A stretch of 64,000 nucleotides of DNA. Origin: Halomonas citrativorans (lineage in GTDB: Bacteria; Pseudomonadota; Gammaproteobacteria; Pseudomonadales; Halomonadaceae). The notes under the pieces were generated by a model. That model did not search any database, had not been told where the DNA came from, and worked only from the letters and a program-made list of their open reading frames with translations. Of the stretch, positions 56,137-64,000 are shown in pieces (position 1 is the first letter of the stretch; the number at the start of each line of letters is the position of its first letter). The stretch covers positions 1 through 64,000 of the forward strand of contig NZ_FUKM01000028.1 of assembly GCF_900163645.1 (NCBI RefSeq), written 5' to 3'. The position numbers were made by a program, and so were the translations under genes.

Positions 56137-57513
56137 TTACTCCGGAACGCCTCCCTGGGTCAATACGGTTGGATCCAAAAGGCGTTCCAGCGTTTTACGA
56201 TCCAGATCCGTCTCTTCCTCAGCAACATCAATGATAGGCCTACCTGCCTGGTAGGCTTTTTTAGCTACTGCCGCCGCGGCGTTATAGCCAATCACGCTAT
56301 TCAGCGCGGTCACAAGAATCGGATTTCGAGCCAAGGGGCCTTGCAAGTTATCTTCTCGCACCTTGAACGTCGCAATTGCTCTATCCGCCAGTAGCCGTGA
56401 CGTATTACTCATTAGCGTAATCGCCGTGAGCAAATTAGTTGCCACCAGTGGCAGCATGACGTTCAACTGAAAATTACCGCTCTGGCCTGCCACGGTAATG
56501 GCGGCATCCAACCCAATCACCTGGGCTGACGCCTGCGCTGCCGACTCAGGAATCACAGGGTTAACTTTGCCCGGCATGATGGAACTACCTGGCTGAAGTG
56601 CCTCAAGCTCAATTTCGCCGAGCCCAGCCAAGGGGCCTGAGTTCATCCAGCGTAAGTCGTTGGCAATCTTCATAATGACGCACGCGAGGCCTTTTAACTG
56701 CCCGGATAGTTCAACGGCGGCATCCTGAGATGAAAGGCTGGCAAAAAAGCTGTCGTTGGGTGCAAAACCAAGCCCTGTTTGCTCACTTAGCTCTTTGGCC
56801 ACCTGCTCAGCAAAACCATCCGGAGCATTAATACCCGTACCGACCGCCGTACCACCTTGGGCCAAACGGCATAGCCTGCTCATCGCGCTGTCGAATCGTT
56901 CAATGGCCTGCCCCAATTGGCTCGACCAGGCCCCGAGCTCCTGGTCCATACGTAACGGCATCGCATCCATTAAATGTGTACGACCCGTTTTAACAACACC
57001 TCTTAGCTCTGCGGCACGCTGATCAATACAGGCCTTTAAGTGCCCAAGGGCTGGCTTGAGAGACTCATTAACCGCAATCGCTGCTGACACATGTATGGCT
57101 GTTGGGATCACGTCATTGCTTGATTGCCCCATATTCACATGATCATTAGGCGTCACGTCGACACCTTCACGGCTTGCCAGCGTAGCCAATACTTCATTCA
57201 CGTTCATATTGGTAGAAGTGCCCGAGCCCGTTTGAAAAATGTCGATCGGGAACTGGTCGTCGTGCTGCCCGTTAATCACAGCCTGTGCTGCGTTTTGAAT
57301 AGCCCTGGCTCTAGCATCATCCAACAGGCCTAACTGCTGATTAGCCCGCGCTGCAGCCAGCTTTATCCGCGCTACGGAATGGATAAACGCGGGGGGCATA
57401 GGTGTGTGAGACACCGGGAAATTATTAATGGCCCGCTGCGTTTGAGCGCCATAAAGCGCGGAAGAAGGCACTTCAAGCTCACCCATGCTATCGCGCTCGA
57501 TACGAGTATCCAT
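56137..57513 (-). CDS. fumC: Class II fumarate hydratase
   Basis: A 458-residue fumarase of the aspartase/fumarase superfamily with the signature GSSIMPGKVNP (about 317-327), TGSGTSTNMNVNEV and GRTHLMDAMPLRM. It is iron-independent and interconverts fumarate and malate. ATG 57513 follows GGAGAGAAT. It is monocistronic by spacing and lies opposite the phasin gene. Confidence 0.93.
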   Translation of the reverse strand: MDTRIERDSMGELEVPSSALYGAQTQRAINNFPVSHTPMPPAFIHSVARIKLAAARANQQLGLLDDARARAIQNAAQAVINGQHDDQFPIDIFQTGSGTSTNMNVNEVLATLASREGVDVTPNDHVNMGQSSNDVIPTAIHVSAAIAVNESLKPALGHLKACIDQRAAELRGVVKTGRTHLMDAMPLRMDQELGAWSSQLGQAIERFDSAMSRLCRLAQGGTAVGTGINAPDGFAEQVAKELSEQTGLGFAPNDSFFASLSSQDAAVELSGQLKGLACVIMKIANDLRWMNSGPLAGLGEIELEALQPGSSIMPGKVNPVIPESAAQASAQVIGLDAAITVAGQSGNFQLNVMLPLVATNLLTAITLMSNTSRLLADRAIATFKVREDNLQGPLARNPILVTALNSVIGYNAAAAVAKKAYQAGRPIIDVAEEETDLDRKTLERLLDPTVLTQGGVPE

Positions 57514-57753
57514 ATGATTCTCTCCTTTGAGTGGTAATCAACCTTATCTACAAGCGATCACGTGGGCAAATCCCTTCTCAACCGCTGCCGCTATTCAAGC
57601 TAGACGCTCCAACCGGCCAGGTAAACCGTCATGTCCTATCATGCCCACATAAGGCTTGCCTCTTTATATTGCAGCGCACAAAAACCACTGCTATGCTGCA
57701 CTGCAGATAAGCTAAACTAATGACATTTTTATTGTTCAGGCAGGAGTTTCATA

Positions 57754-58128
57754 ATGAATGCATTCAACACAAATGAAATGAACCAGCAGTTTGATAACGT
57801 CTTTATGGCCCCTGCACGCGCTTATGCTGCGCTAACGATTGATTATGCCGAAAAGATGCTGAACGCTCAGGTGGAGGCAAACCAGGCTTATGCTGAGACG
57901 GGTATTAATCAATTGCGCCAGCTAACCAGCGTTAAAGATCCGCAAGGATTGCGTAATTATATGGAAGGCCAACAGCAGGTTGTTAAGCAGCTAGCGGAAC
58001 GTGTGAAAGGCGATGCCGATAAAGTGGTTTCGCTTCAGCAAGATTATTTCAAGAAAAGCCAGAAGCTAACCGAAGAAAACGTGAAACAAGCACAGGCTGC
58101 TGCTGGCAAGATGCGTCAAACGACCTAA
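57754..58128 (+). CDS. Phasin family protein (PHA granule-associated)
   Basis: A 124-residue almost wholly helical protein with a hydrophobic N-terminal segment (QFDNVFMAPARAYAALTIDYAEKML split) and Gln/Lys-rich coiled-coil C-terminus, the phasin pattern. Phasins coat polyhydroxyalkanoate granules. No PHA synthase is in the window. An AGGAG site lies 8 bp upstream and a strong terminator follows. Confidence 0.85.
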   Translation: MNAFNTNEMNQQFDNVFMAPARAYAALTIDYAEKMLNAQVEANQAYAETGINQLRQLTSVKDPQGLRNYMEGQQQVVKQLAERVKGDADKVVSLQQDYFKKSQKLTEENVKQAQAAAGKMRQTT

Positions 58129-58160
58129 TTTTTAAGTTCTGAACAATTAATCGTTATATG

Positions 58161-58186
58161 CCCGCTGATCCAATCAGCGGGTTTTT
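58161..58186 (+). terminator. Intrinsic terminator of the phasin gene
   Basis: CCCGCTGAT-CCA-ATCAGCGGG (58161-58169/58173-58181) followed by five T. Confidence 0.92.
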
Positions 58187-58188
58187 GC

Positions 58189-58893
58189 TTACCAGCCAAG
58201 TGCAGACTTAACAAACGGGATTGTCAGTTTACGCTTAGCCGACAAGGAAGCCTGATCCAGAGTTTCAATCGCCTTGCATAAATCGCCTAATTCACGAGGC
58301 CCGCGGTGCAAAATATAGCGCCCTACATCATCGGGTAGCTGCATTCCTCTGACATTGGCGCGCAGCCTAAGCGCGGCCAAACGGCTTTCGTCATCCAAGG
58401 GGTGTAAATGAAACGTCACTCCCCAGGTAAGCCGCGAAGCAAGATCTGGAAGCACAACCTCAAGCTGGCGCGGAGGTGTGTTAGAGGCGATAACAAGCTG
58501 TTTGCCAGCATCGCGCAAGCGATTAAACGCATGAAACAGGGCTTCTTCCCACCGTTTTCGGCCAACGACATACTCAAGATCATCAATCGCGACTAAATCC
58601 AATCGCTCTATATCTTCAAGCATCAGGGGCGGAAAATGCCCCAGGTCAGCTAACGGCAAATACAAGGCCCGTAGATCGGCATCGGAAGCTGAATGGCAGG
58701 CGGCCTGAAGCAGGTGGCTTTTCCCGCTGCCTTGCGCGCCCCATAAATAGATAAACGGCTCTGCATTCGGTTGAAATTGTTGTGTCAGGTGTTCAACCAG
58801 TGGAGCATTCGCGCCTGAAGCGTAATAGTTATTGAAGGTTGCATCATCACGCAACCCTACTCCTAACGGCAGCTGTGCCGGCACTCGGCTCAT
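58189..58893 (-). CDS. hda: DnaA regulatory inactivator Hda
   Basis: A 234-residue AAA+ protein similar to the ATPase core of DnaA, with the clamp-binding N-terminus QLPLGVGLRDDATFNNYY (consensus QL(S/P)LP-like), Walker A GAQGSGKSHLLQA (about 52-64) and Walker B LVAIDDLEYV. With the sliding clamp it promotes ATP hydrolysis by DnaA to prevent re-initiation. It overlaps perM by 4 bp (ATGA). Confidence 0.92.
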   Translation of the reverse strand: MSRVPAQLPLGVGLRDDATFNNYYASGANAPLVEHLTQQFQPNAEPFIYLWGAQGSGKSHLLQAACHSASDADLRALYLPLADLGHFPPLMLEDIERLDLVAIDDLEYVVGRKRWEEALFHAFNRLRDAGKQLVIASNTPPRQLEVVLPDLASRLTWGVTFHLHPLDDESRLAALRLRANVRGMQLPDDVGRYILHRGPRELGDLCKAIETLDQASLSAKRKLTIPFVKSALGW

Positions 58894-60002
58894 GATGACT
58901 CCCTTTCGTCGTGACGACCCTGCCCATTATGGTGGTTTAAAGGCGTTAGCGAGCCTTGTTCAGCATTATAAAAGGTGCTGTGCTTATAACGATCATTAAG
59001 CTCTCTAAGCAGCACCATAAAAACAGCCGCAACGGGTAATGCTAACAGCACACCGGTAAACCCAAATAAATTTCCACCCGCCAGTACGGCAAAAATAACG
59101 GCGACAGGATGCAAACCAATTTTATCGCCCAGTAGTTTGGGCTGCAGTATGACACTTTCTGCAGCTTGACCGATACTAAATACCACGATCACACCGAGCA
59201 CTGCCCACCACGTACCGAATTGAAATAATGCAACAATTAAGGCGACGGCAATGCCAACAATAAACCCCAAAAAGGGTACGAAACTTACCAGTCCGGCAAC
59301 AAACCCGATCAACAAACCAAAATTAAGCCCCATTACGGTAAGACCGGTCGCGTAAATAACGCCCAGGCACAACATCACCAATAGCTGGCCGCGTAAAAAA
59401 GAGGACAACACTTCATCACAGCGCCGTGCTAAGCGAAAGGTATCGTCAGCCCATTGCCTTGGTACCAGGCTTGCAAAGTTACGCAGCATCCGCTTCCAGT
59501 CGAGGAGTAAATAAAACGTCACGACGGGAATCAAAGCGATATAAGTAATCCATGTCATAAAGGCCATACCTGAGCGACCAATTTGACCTAACGCTTGAGC
59601 CAAATACCCTCCCGCATCACGCCAGTTTTCAACCAATACTTCACGCACATTGGTTAACTCGGCACGCAAATCGTAGCCCGTCCACTCCTGAACCTGTGGC
59701 GCCAGCACATTTTCAACCCACATGAACATATCAGGCATCACTTCCCCTAGCTGCTTGATTTGTTGAATCACCAGCGGAATAAAAATCAGCAGGCTCGCCG
59801 TTAATACGATAAGCAGCACTAGAAATACCAAGCTGACGGCTAATGGACGCTTCATTCCCAGCCGCTGAAAGTAGTTAGTGAGCGGGTCAGCTAAATAGGC
59901 TAATACCATGCTGGCAATGAAGGGCATCAACATCGAATTAAGTACATACACCAGCCCAATGAAAATCGCGAGGAGGCCAACCCCCAACCATGAATTTCGC
60001 AT
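58890..60002 (-). CDS. perM: AI-2E/PerM family transporter
   Basis: A 370-residue membrane protein with about eight helices, LADPLTNYFQRLG and the C-terminal FAVLAGGNLFGFTGVLLALPVAAV of the AI-2 exporter family. The substrate is unknown; relatives include AI-2 exporters and Na/H antiporters. ATG 60002 has a GGAG site 9 bp upstream. The hda-perM-purM order is conserved in related gammaproteobacteria. Confidence 0.88.
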   Translation of the reverse strand: MRNSWLGVGLLAIFIGLVYVLNSMLMPFIASMVLAYLADPLTNYFQRLGMKRPLAVSLVFLVLLIVLTASLLIFIPLVIQQIKQLGEVMPDMFMWVENVLAPQVQEWTGYDLRAELTNVREVLVENWRDAGGYLAQALGQIGRSGMAFMTWITYIALIPVVTFYLLLDWKRMLRNFASLVPRQWADDTFRLARRCDEVLSSFLRGQLLVMLCLGVIYATGLTVMGLNFGLLIGFVAGLVSFVPFLGFIVGIAVALIVALFQFGTWWAVLGVIVVFSIGQAAESVILQPKLLGDKIGLHPVAVIFAVLAGGNLFGFTGVLLALPVAAVFMVLLRELNDRYKHSTFYNAEQGSLTPLNHHNGQGRHDERESS

Positions 60003-60201
60003 TACATGACTCTCCTTCCTGGATCCATCAATAGCGCTTTGTACGCTTAATAATAACAAAAGTTGGAGGAACACTGACCCAACATGTATACCGGCGATGC
60101 GACCCACGCCGCTGGGTGTTACAATCTTCTGCAGTTATTGCCCAGCACTGGCCATTTCGCCAGCACTACCCCGTACTGCTATAGGCTTCACAGGAACTGT
60201 C

Positions 60202-61269
60202 ATGACCGAGACTTCCACTTCTCCGGCTACTCCTTCACTCAGCTATAAAGATGCAGGTGTCGATATTGATGCCGGAAATGCCCTAGTTGACCGCATTAAA
60301 CACGTTGCCAAACGTACCACACGCCCCGAAGTAATGGGCGGCTTAGGCGGCTTTGGCGCACTATGCGAGCTACCCGCAGGCTATAAGCAGCCTGTATTGG
60401 TGTCTGGCACCGATGGCGTAGGCACCAAGCTGCGTCTCGCCATGGACCTTGGCAAACATGACACTATCGGCATCGACTTGGTAGCCATGTGCGTTAACGA
60501 TTTGATTGTTGCAGGTGCTGAGCCGCTGTTATTCCTTGACTACTATGCCACGGGCAAGCTAGATGTGGATATCGCGGCAGATGTTGTCACGGGTATTGGG
60601 GCGGGGTGTGAACTGGCAGGCTGCGCTCTGGTGGGTGGTGAAACCGCCGAAATGCCAGGCATGTACGAAGGCAGTGACTATGATCTAGCCGGTTTTTGCG
60701 TTGGTGTGGTGGAAAAATCCGAAATTCTTGATGGTAGTAAAGTGGCAGAAGGCGATGTTCTTCTTGGGCTTGCCTCCTCAGGCCCTCACTCCAATGGCTA
60801 TTCACTGATTCGTAAAATCCTTGACGTCAGCAATGCCTCACTCGACACCCAAGTGGATAATGCCCCGTTGGGTGATGCGTTAATGGCGCCAACTCGTATC
60901 TACGTGAAATCATTACTTTCACTAATGCGTGGCACCTCTATTCCGGTTCATGCGCTTTCCCATATTACCGGTGGCGGCCTGCTGGAAAACATTCCACGCG
61001 TACTACCTGATACGTTAGCAGCGCATATTGATATTAATACATGGCAGCGCCCCGCGGTTTTCGATTGGCTTCAGGCCCAAGGCAATGTTAACGAAGTCGA
61101 AATGCACCGCGTGCTTAACTGCGGCATCGGTATGGTACTCGTGATTCCTGCGGCTGAAGCTGACCAGGCCATGGCTCACCTTCAAGCTCAAGGTGAAACG
61201 GTTTATCGTATCGGTCATATTACCCAACGTCAGGAAGAAGCGGTGGTGCTGGAGAACCTGTCAGCATGA
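60202..61269 (+). CDS. purM: Phosphoribosylformylglycinamidine cyclo-ligase (AIR synthetase)
   Basis: A 355-residue Pur[21 protein letters not shown] at the N-terminus, [11 protein letters not shown] (about 63-73), [10 protein letters not shown] and [16 protein letters not shown]. It closes the imidazole ring in purine synthesis. ATG 60202 follows AGGA; the upstream extension of the frame is not conserved. It overlaps purN by 4 bp. Confidence 0.95.
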   Translation: MTETSTSPATPSLSYKDAGVDIDAGNALVDRIKHVAKRTTRPEVMGGLGGFGALCELPAGYKQPVLVSGTDGVGTKLRLAMDLGKHDTIGIDLVAMCVNDLIVAGAEPLLFLDYYATGKLDVDIAADVVTGIGAGCELAGCALVGGETAEMPGMYEGSDYDLAGFCVGVVEKSEILDGSKVAEGDVLLGLASSGPHSNGYSLIRKILDVSNASLDTQVDNAPLGDALMAPTRIYVKSLLSLMRGTSIPVHALSHITGGGLLENIPRVLPDTLAAHIDINTWQRPAVFDWLQAQGNVNEVEMHRVLNCGIGMVLVIPAAEADQAMAHLQAQGETVYRIGHITQRQEEAVVLENLSA

Positions 61270-62018
61270 GTGGTACCGAATATCCCAGCGACACGATGAC
61301 CGACATGACGCCAGAACCTACCGGGCCACGGCGGGTCGTTGTGCTGATTTCAGGCAGCGGCAGTAATCTTCAAGCGTTGATTGATGCACAGTCGCATGAC
61401 CGTTTAGGCGGAGAGATTGTGGCGGTGATCTCCAACGTGGCTGACGCTTATGGTTTGAAGCGCGCCCACGAGGCCGGCATCGAGGCCGTCGCCCTGCCTC
61501 ATCGCGAATATGACAATCGAGAGGCTTACGACGGCGCGCTGATTAAGGTGATTGAGCGCCATGAACCCGACTTGATTGTGCTGGCTGGCTTTATGCGTAT
61601 TTTAACGCCGCGCTTTGTACAACGCTTTGTGGGTCGGATGCTGAACATTCACCCCTCACTGCTGCCCGAGTACCAAGGGTTAAATACTCATGCGCGGGCG
61701 CTGGCCGACAAAGTAACCAGCCACGGCTGCAGTGTGCATTTTGTTACCGAAGAGTTGGATGGCGGCCCCGTAGTTCTGCAAGCAGAATTAGCGGTCACTC
61801 CTGAAGATAACGCAGAGACGCTTAAAGAGAAGGTCCACGCCCGCGAGCACCTGATTTATCCAATCGCCGTACAGTGGTTTCTAGAGGGGCGGCTGCAATA
61901 CAGCGCGGAAGGCGCCAAAATGGACGGTCATCTTCTGCCTGAACATGGTATGCGCCTTTCTCATGCCGATGCCGCTGAAGAGCTTGACGAAGAATTGGAT
62001 GAAGACACTGACGTGTAG
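61266..62018 (+). CDS. purN: Phosphoribosylglycinamide formyltransferase with acidic tail
   Basis: A 250-residue PurN. It shows [16 protein letters not shown] near residue 25, the catalytic [16 protein letters not shown] (Asn, His) and [10 protein letters not shown] (Asp). Compared with the usual ~210 residues it has about 20 extra residues at the N-terminus and an acidic C-terminal tail ([13 protein letters not shown]). The N-terminal excess could be a start artefact (later ATGs at 61296 and 61305), but 61266 overlaps purM in the ATGA manner. It formylates GAR in purine synthesis. Confidence 0.92.
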   Translation: MSGTEYPSDTMTDMTPEPTGPRRVVVLISGSGSNLQALIDAQSHDRLGGEIVAVISNVADAYGLKRAHEAGIEAVALPHREYDNREAYDGALIKVIERHEPDLIVLAGFMRILTPRFVQRFVGRMLNIHPSLLPEYQGLNTHARALADKVTSHGCSVHFVTEELDGGPVVLQAELAVTPEDNAETLKEKVHAREHLIYPIAVQWFLEGRLQYSAEGAKMDGHLLPEHGMRLSHADAAEELDEELDEDTDV

Positions 62019-62067
62019 TTGATCGACCTGTCGGTTACTGTTCGCAGAAACGCGCATAGTAAATAGC

Positions 62068-62103
62068 AAGCAAGGCCTTACGGGAAACCGTAAGGCCTTG
62101 CTT
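62068..62103 (+). terminator. Intrinsic terminator of purMN
   Basis: A perfect 16-bp stem around loop GAAA (62068-62083/62088-62103), ending in a T-run at 62102-62105. It lies between the convergent purN and dcd genes and can act in both directions. Confidence 0.93.
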
Positions 62104-62129
62104 TTAGGGCTACTTAACAGGCTTATCTA

Positions 62130-62696
62130 TTACGTGCGCGGTAACGTAACACCACGCTGCCCCATGTATTTCCCGCCTCGATCTTTATACGACGTTTCGC
62201 ACACCTCGTCGGACTCTAAAAACAGCATTTGCGCCACACCTTCGTGAGCATAAATCTTGGCTGGCAAATTGGTCGTATTAGAGAACTCAAGCGTTACGTG
62301 CCCTTCCCATTCCGGCTCAAGCGGCGTGACGTTCACGATAATACCGCAACGCGCATACGTTGATTTGCCCAGGCAAATAGTCAGCACGCTGCGCGGAATA
62401 CGAAAATACTCAACCGTTCTAGCTAACGCAAACGAGTTAGGCGGAATAATGCAAACATCACCTTTTACGTCCACAAAGCTTTTTTCGTCAAACGCTTTAG
62501 GATCAACAATGGCCGAATGAATATTGGTAAACACCTTAAATTCATCGGCACAGCGGACATCGTAGCCATAGCTGGATGTGCCGTAAGAGATCACTCGCTG
62601 ATCATTAACATAGCGAACCTGCTCCGCTTCAAACGGTTCAATCATGGCATCGCTTTGTGCCATGCGACGAATCCACTTATCTGATTTGATACTCAT
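62130..62696 (-). CDS. dcd: dCTP deaminase
   Basis: A 188-residue trimeric dCTP deaminase with [13 protein letters not shown] (about 41-53), [22 protein letters not shown] and [18 protein letters not shown], which includes the catalytic Glu. It makes dUTP for thymidylate synthesis. It begins 11 bp after apbC/mrp and is probably co-transcribed with it. Confidence 0.94.
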   Translation of the reverse strand: MSIKSDKWIRRMAQSDAMIEPFEAEQVRYVNDQRVISYGTSSYGYDVRCADEFKVFTNIHSAIVDPKAFDEKSFVDVKGDVCIIPPNSFALARTVEYFRIPRSVLTICLGKSTYARCGIIVNVTPLEPEWEGHVTLEFSNTTNLPAKIYAHEGVAQMLFLESDEVCETSYKDRGGKYMGQRGVTLPRT

Positions 62697-62707
62697 GTGT
62701 TACTTCA

Positions 62708-63508
62708 TCACTCGCTAAAAGAAATAGTGGGCCCATCGCTCTCGCTGCCATTTACTGACTGGGCAACTTGCCTGGCAATCTCTGCAAACGTTTGGCTTAC
62801 CGAGCTATCAGGCTCTGAGATAACGCTTGGAGTACCCGAGTCTGCCAGCTCTCGAATGGACAACGTCAATGGTAGCCGTCCTAGCACGGTTGTTTGGTAC
62901 TCTTCGGCAATGCTATCCCCTCCTCCTGTACCAAAAATTGCGGCCTCATGACCACAGTTTTCACAGTGGTAAAGGCTCATGTTTTCAACCACACCAAGCA
63001 CCGGGACATTCACCTTGCGGAACATTTCGATACCTTTACGCGCATCCAACAGCGCGATATCTTGCGGGGTGGTCACAATTACCGCCCCCGTTACTGGCAC
63101 TTTTTGCGCCAGTGTCAGCTGTATATCGCCAGTGCCGGGGGGCATGTCAATCAGTAGGAAATCAAGATTATCCCACTGTGTTTGTGTGAGCATCTGCTGA
63201 AAAGCCCCCACCACCATTGGCCCGCGCCAGACCATCGCTTCACGCGTATTAACCAAAAAGGCCATCGACATGGCTTGAAGGCCATGGGCGCTCAACGGTA
63301 AAAACTGGTTGTTGTCAGTCGCTTCAGGACGGACACCCTCCTTCACACCAAGCATTTGTGCCTGGCTTGGACCATAAATATCCGCATCCAGTACGCCCAC
63401 ACGATAACCCTGGGCAGACAGTGCCAGCGCCAGGTTAACGGTTACGGTCGATTTACCAACCCCACCTTTTCCCGAGGCCACTGCGACAATATGTTTAACG
63501 CCGTCCAT
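62708..63508 (-). CDS. apbC: Iron-sulfur cluster carrier ATPase (ApbC/Mrp)
   Basis: A 266-residue P-loop ATPase of the Mrp/Nbp35 group: deviant Walker A SGKGGVGKST (11-20), VLDADIYGPSQ, LLIDMPPGTGD and the cluster-binding CENCG. It lacks the N-terminal MIP18-like domain of the ~370-residue E. coli protein. Such short forms are known and the ATG at 63508 has GGAG upstream, so truncation is unlikely. It delivers Fe-S clusters to apo-proteins. Confidence 0.9.
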   Translation of the reverse strand: MDGVKHIVAVASGKGGVGKSTVTVNLALALSAQGYRVGVLDADIYGPSQAQMLGVKEGVRPEATDNNQFLPLSAHGLQAMSMAFLVNTREAMVWRGPMVVGAFQQMLTQTQWDNLDFLLIDMPPGTGDIQLTLAQKVPVTGAVIVTTPQDIALLDARKGIEMFRKVNVPVLGVVENMSLYHCENCGHEAAIFGTGGGDSIAEEYQTTVLGRLPLTLSIRELADSGTPSVISEPDSSVSQTFAEIARQVAQSVNGSESDGPTISFSE

Positions 63509-63591
63509 TAGTCGCGCTCCTATAATCCAGGCAAACTATTCACGTTGCGCCAAATGATACTCTTTGGCCACGTATTCATAAACCAACAAAC

Positions 63592-63620
63592 AAAACGGAT
63601 GCTGGGGCTACCAGCATCCG
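63592..63620 (-). terminator. Intrinsic terminator downstream of the edge gene
   Basis: On the minus strand a perfect 10-bp stem CGGATGCTGG/CCAGCATCCG (63611-63620/63596-63605 in plus coordinates) with a 5-nt loop is followed by TTTT. It ends the transcript of the coiled-coil gene at 63657-64000. Confidence 0.85.
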
Positions 63621-63656
63621 CCTGTCAATTCGTCTGGTTGATTCAGCCGAATACGC

Positions 63657-64000
63657 TTAATTATTGCTTTGCTGTTGACTCTGCGATTGGTTGTTATCGC
63701 TTTCGTTGGCAGGCGCCTGATCCGTTTCGCTACCCTCGGATGAGGCGTCATTTTCAGCTTCACCTGCCAAGGTAGGCACGTCGTCATTCGCTGCATCATC
63801 GACGCTACCTAAACGCTGATCGAGGGAAGAAAGCTCGTCTCGCCAATTACTTAGCTGAGATTCCAGTTGAGATAAGGTTTCTTCACGCGCTTCAATATCG
63901 CTATTAATGTTAGCGACTTCATTACGACCAAGATCAAGCGCAACCATCAAGTCTTCCATTTCGCCACGCACCTGCTCCAGGCTCTGCGACTCCTCTTCAC
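63657..64000 (-). CDS. Coiled-coil protein with acidic/Gln-rich tail, 5' end outside window
   Basis: The frame stays open to the right edge of the window, so only the C-terminal ~113 residues are present. The visible part is a heptad-like coiled coil (about 65 residues, EDLMVALDLGRNEVANINSD to DELSSLDQRLG in pieces) followed by a disordered Asp/Glu/Ser then Asn/Gln/Ser tail. I do not recognise it. The internal GTG/ATG near 63971 should not be taken as the start, because the upstream codons continue the coiled coil. Confidence 0.7.
   Translation of the reverse strand, partial: EEESQSLEQVRGEMEDLMVALDLGRNEVANINSDIEAREETLSQLESQLSNWRDELSSLDQRLGSVDDAANDDVPTLAGEAENDASSEGSETDQAPANESDNNQSQSQQQSNN

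Overview
The window reads as a chromosomal segment of a halophilic gammaproteobacterium of the Halomonas/Vreelandella type (Halomonadaceae). This is inferred from protein style and gene order, not from a database search. The supporting neighbourhoods are hypoxanthine phosphoribosyltransferase–nagZ–psrA–lexA (as in Pseudomonas), hda–perM–purM–purN, ppsA divergent from its regulator ppsR, a phasin gene, a CioA-type cytochrome bd operon and acidic protein tails. Gene density is high. I see no insertion sequence, prophage, CRISPR array or foreign island; this is mostly core genome.

Layout. Positions 1-322 carry the promoter and boxA leader of an rRNA operon running leftward out of the window. 323-7167 is a leftward operon cydA-cydB-cydD-cydC-adenine deaminase with an FNR/Anr-like box upstream. 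7372-12150 holds a Ca/Na antiporter divergent from a pqiABC envelope lipid-transport operon. 12473-18034 holds rhlE, an unknown protein, an MFS exporter, a type I asparaginase, a DUF2789 protein, a TVP38-family membrane protein and a RatA/COQ10-like protein. 18312-20780 is a tightly coupled queuosine operon (queC, queE, a tandem QueD-like protein, a cysteine-cluster protein). 20784-25370 is miaE followed by a 1299-residue SARP/ATPase/TPR regulator. 25867-32384 holds acnB, a membrane-anchored GDPD and gamma-glutamyltransferase. 32504-35943 is ppsA/ppsR. 35971-39820 holds hpt, nagZ, an L,D-transpeptidase, psrA and lexA. 39928-42653 holds purU and RNase J.

42720-50545 is a leftward run joining riboflavin synthase, a purine permease, apt, gpt, ung, upp, a uracil permease and molybdenum-cofactor genes (mobB, a moaC-moaD fusion, moaE). 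51000-54109 is a methionine locus, metNIQ plus a free-methionine-sulfoxide reductase. It is preceded by what I read as a SAM-II riboswitch coupled to an intrinsic terminator. 54106-58186 holds a small unknown gene, two identical tRNA-Val(GAC) genes, an EEP-family membrane protein, fumC and a phasin. 58189-64000 holds hda, perM, purM, purN, dcd, apbC/mrp and the 3' part of a coiled-coil protein cut by the window edge.

The points most worth a second look are the SAM-II-type leader of metNIQ with an inserted hairpin, the QueD-like protein whose two half-domains appear to split one active site between them, the MoaC-MoaD fusion, and the SARP regulator carrying a degenerate nucleotide-cyclase domain. 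I did not find a wholly new multi-gene system. All calls come from reading the sequence, with no similarity search.
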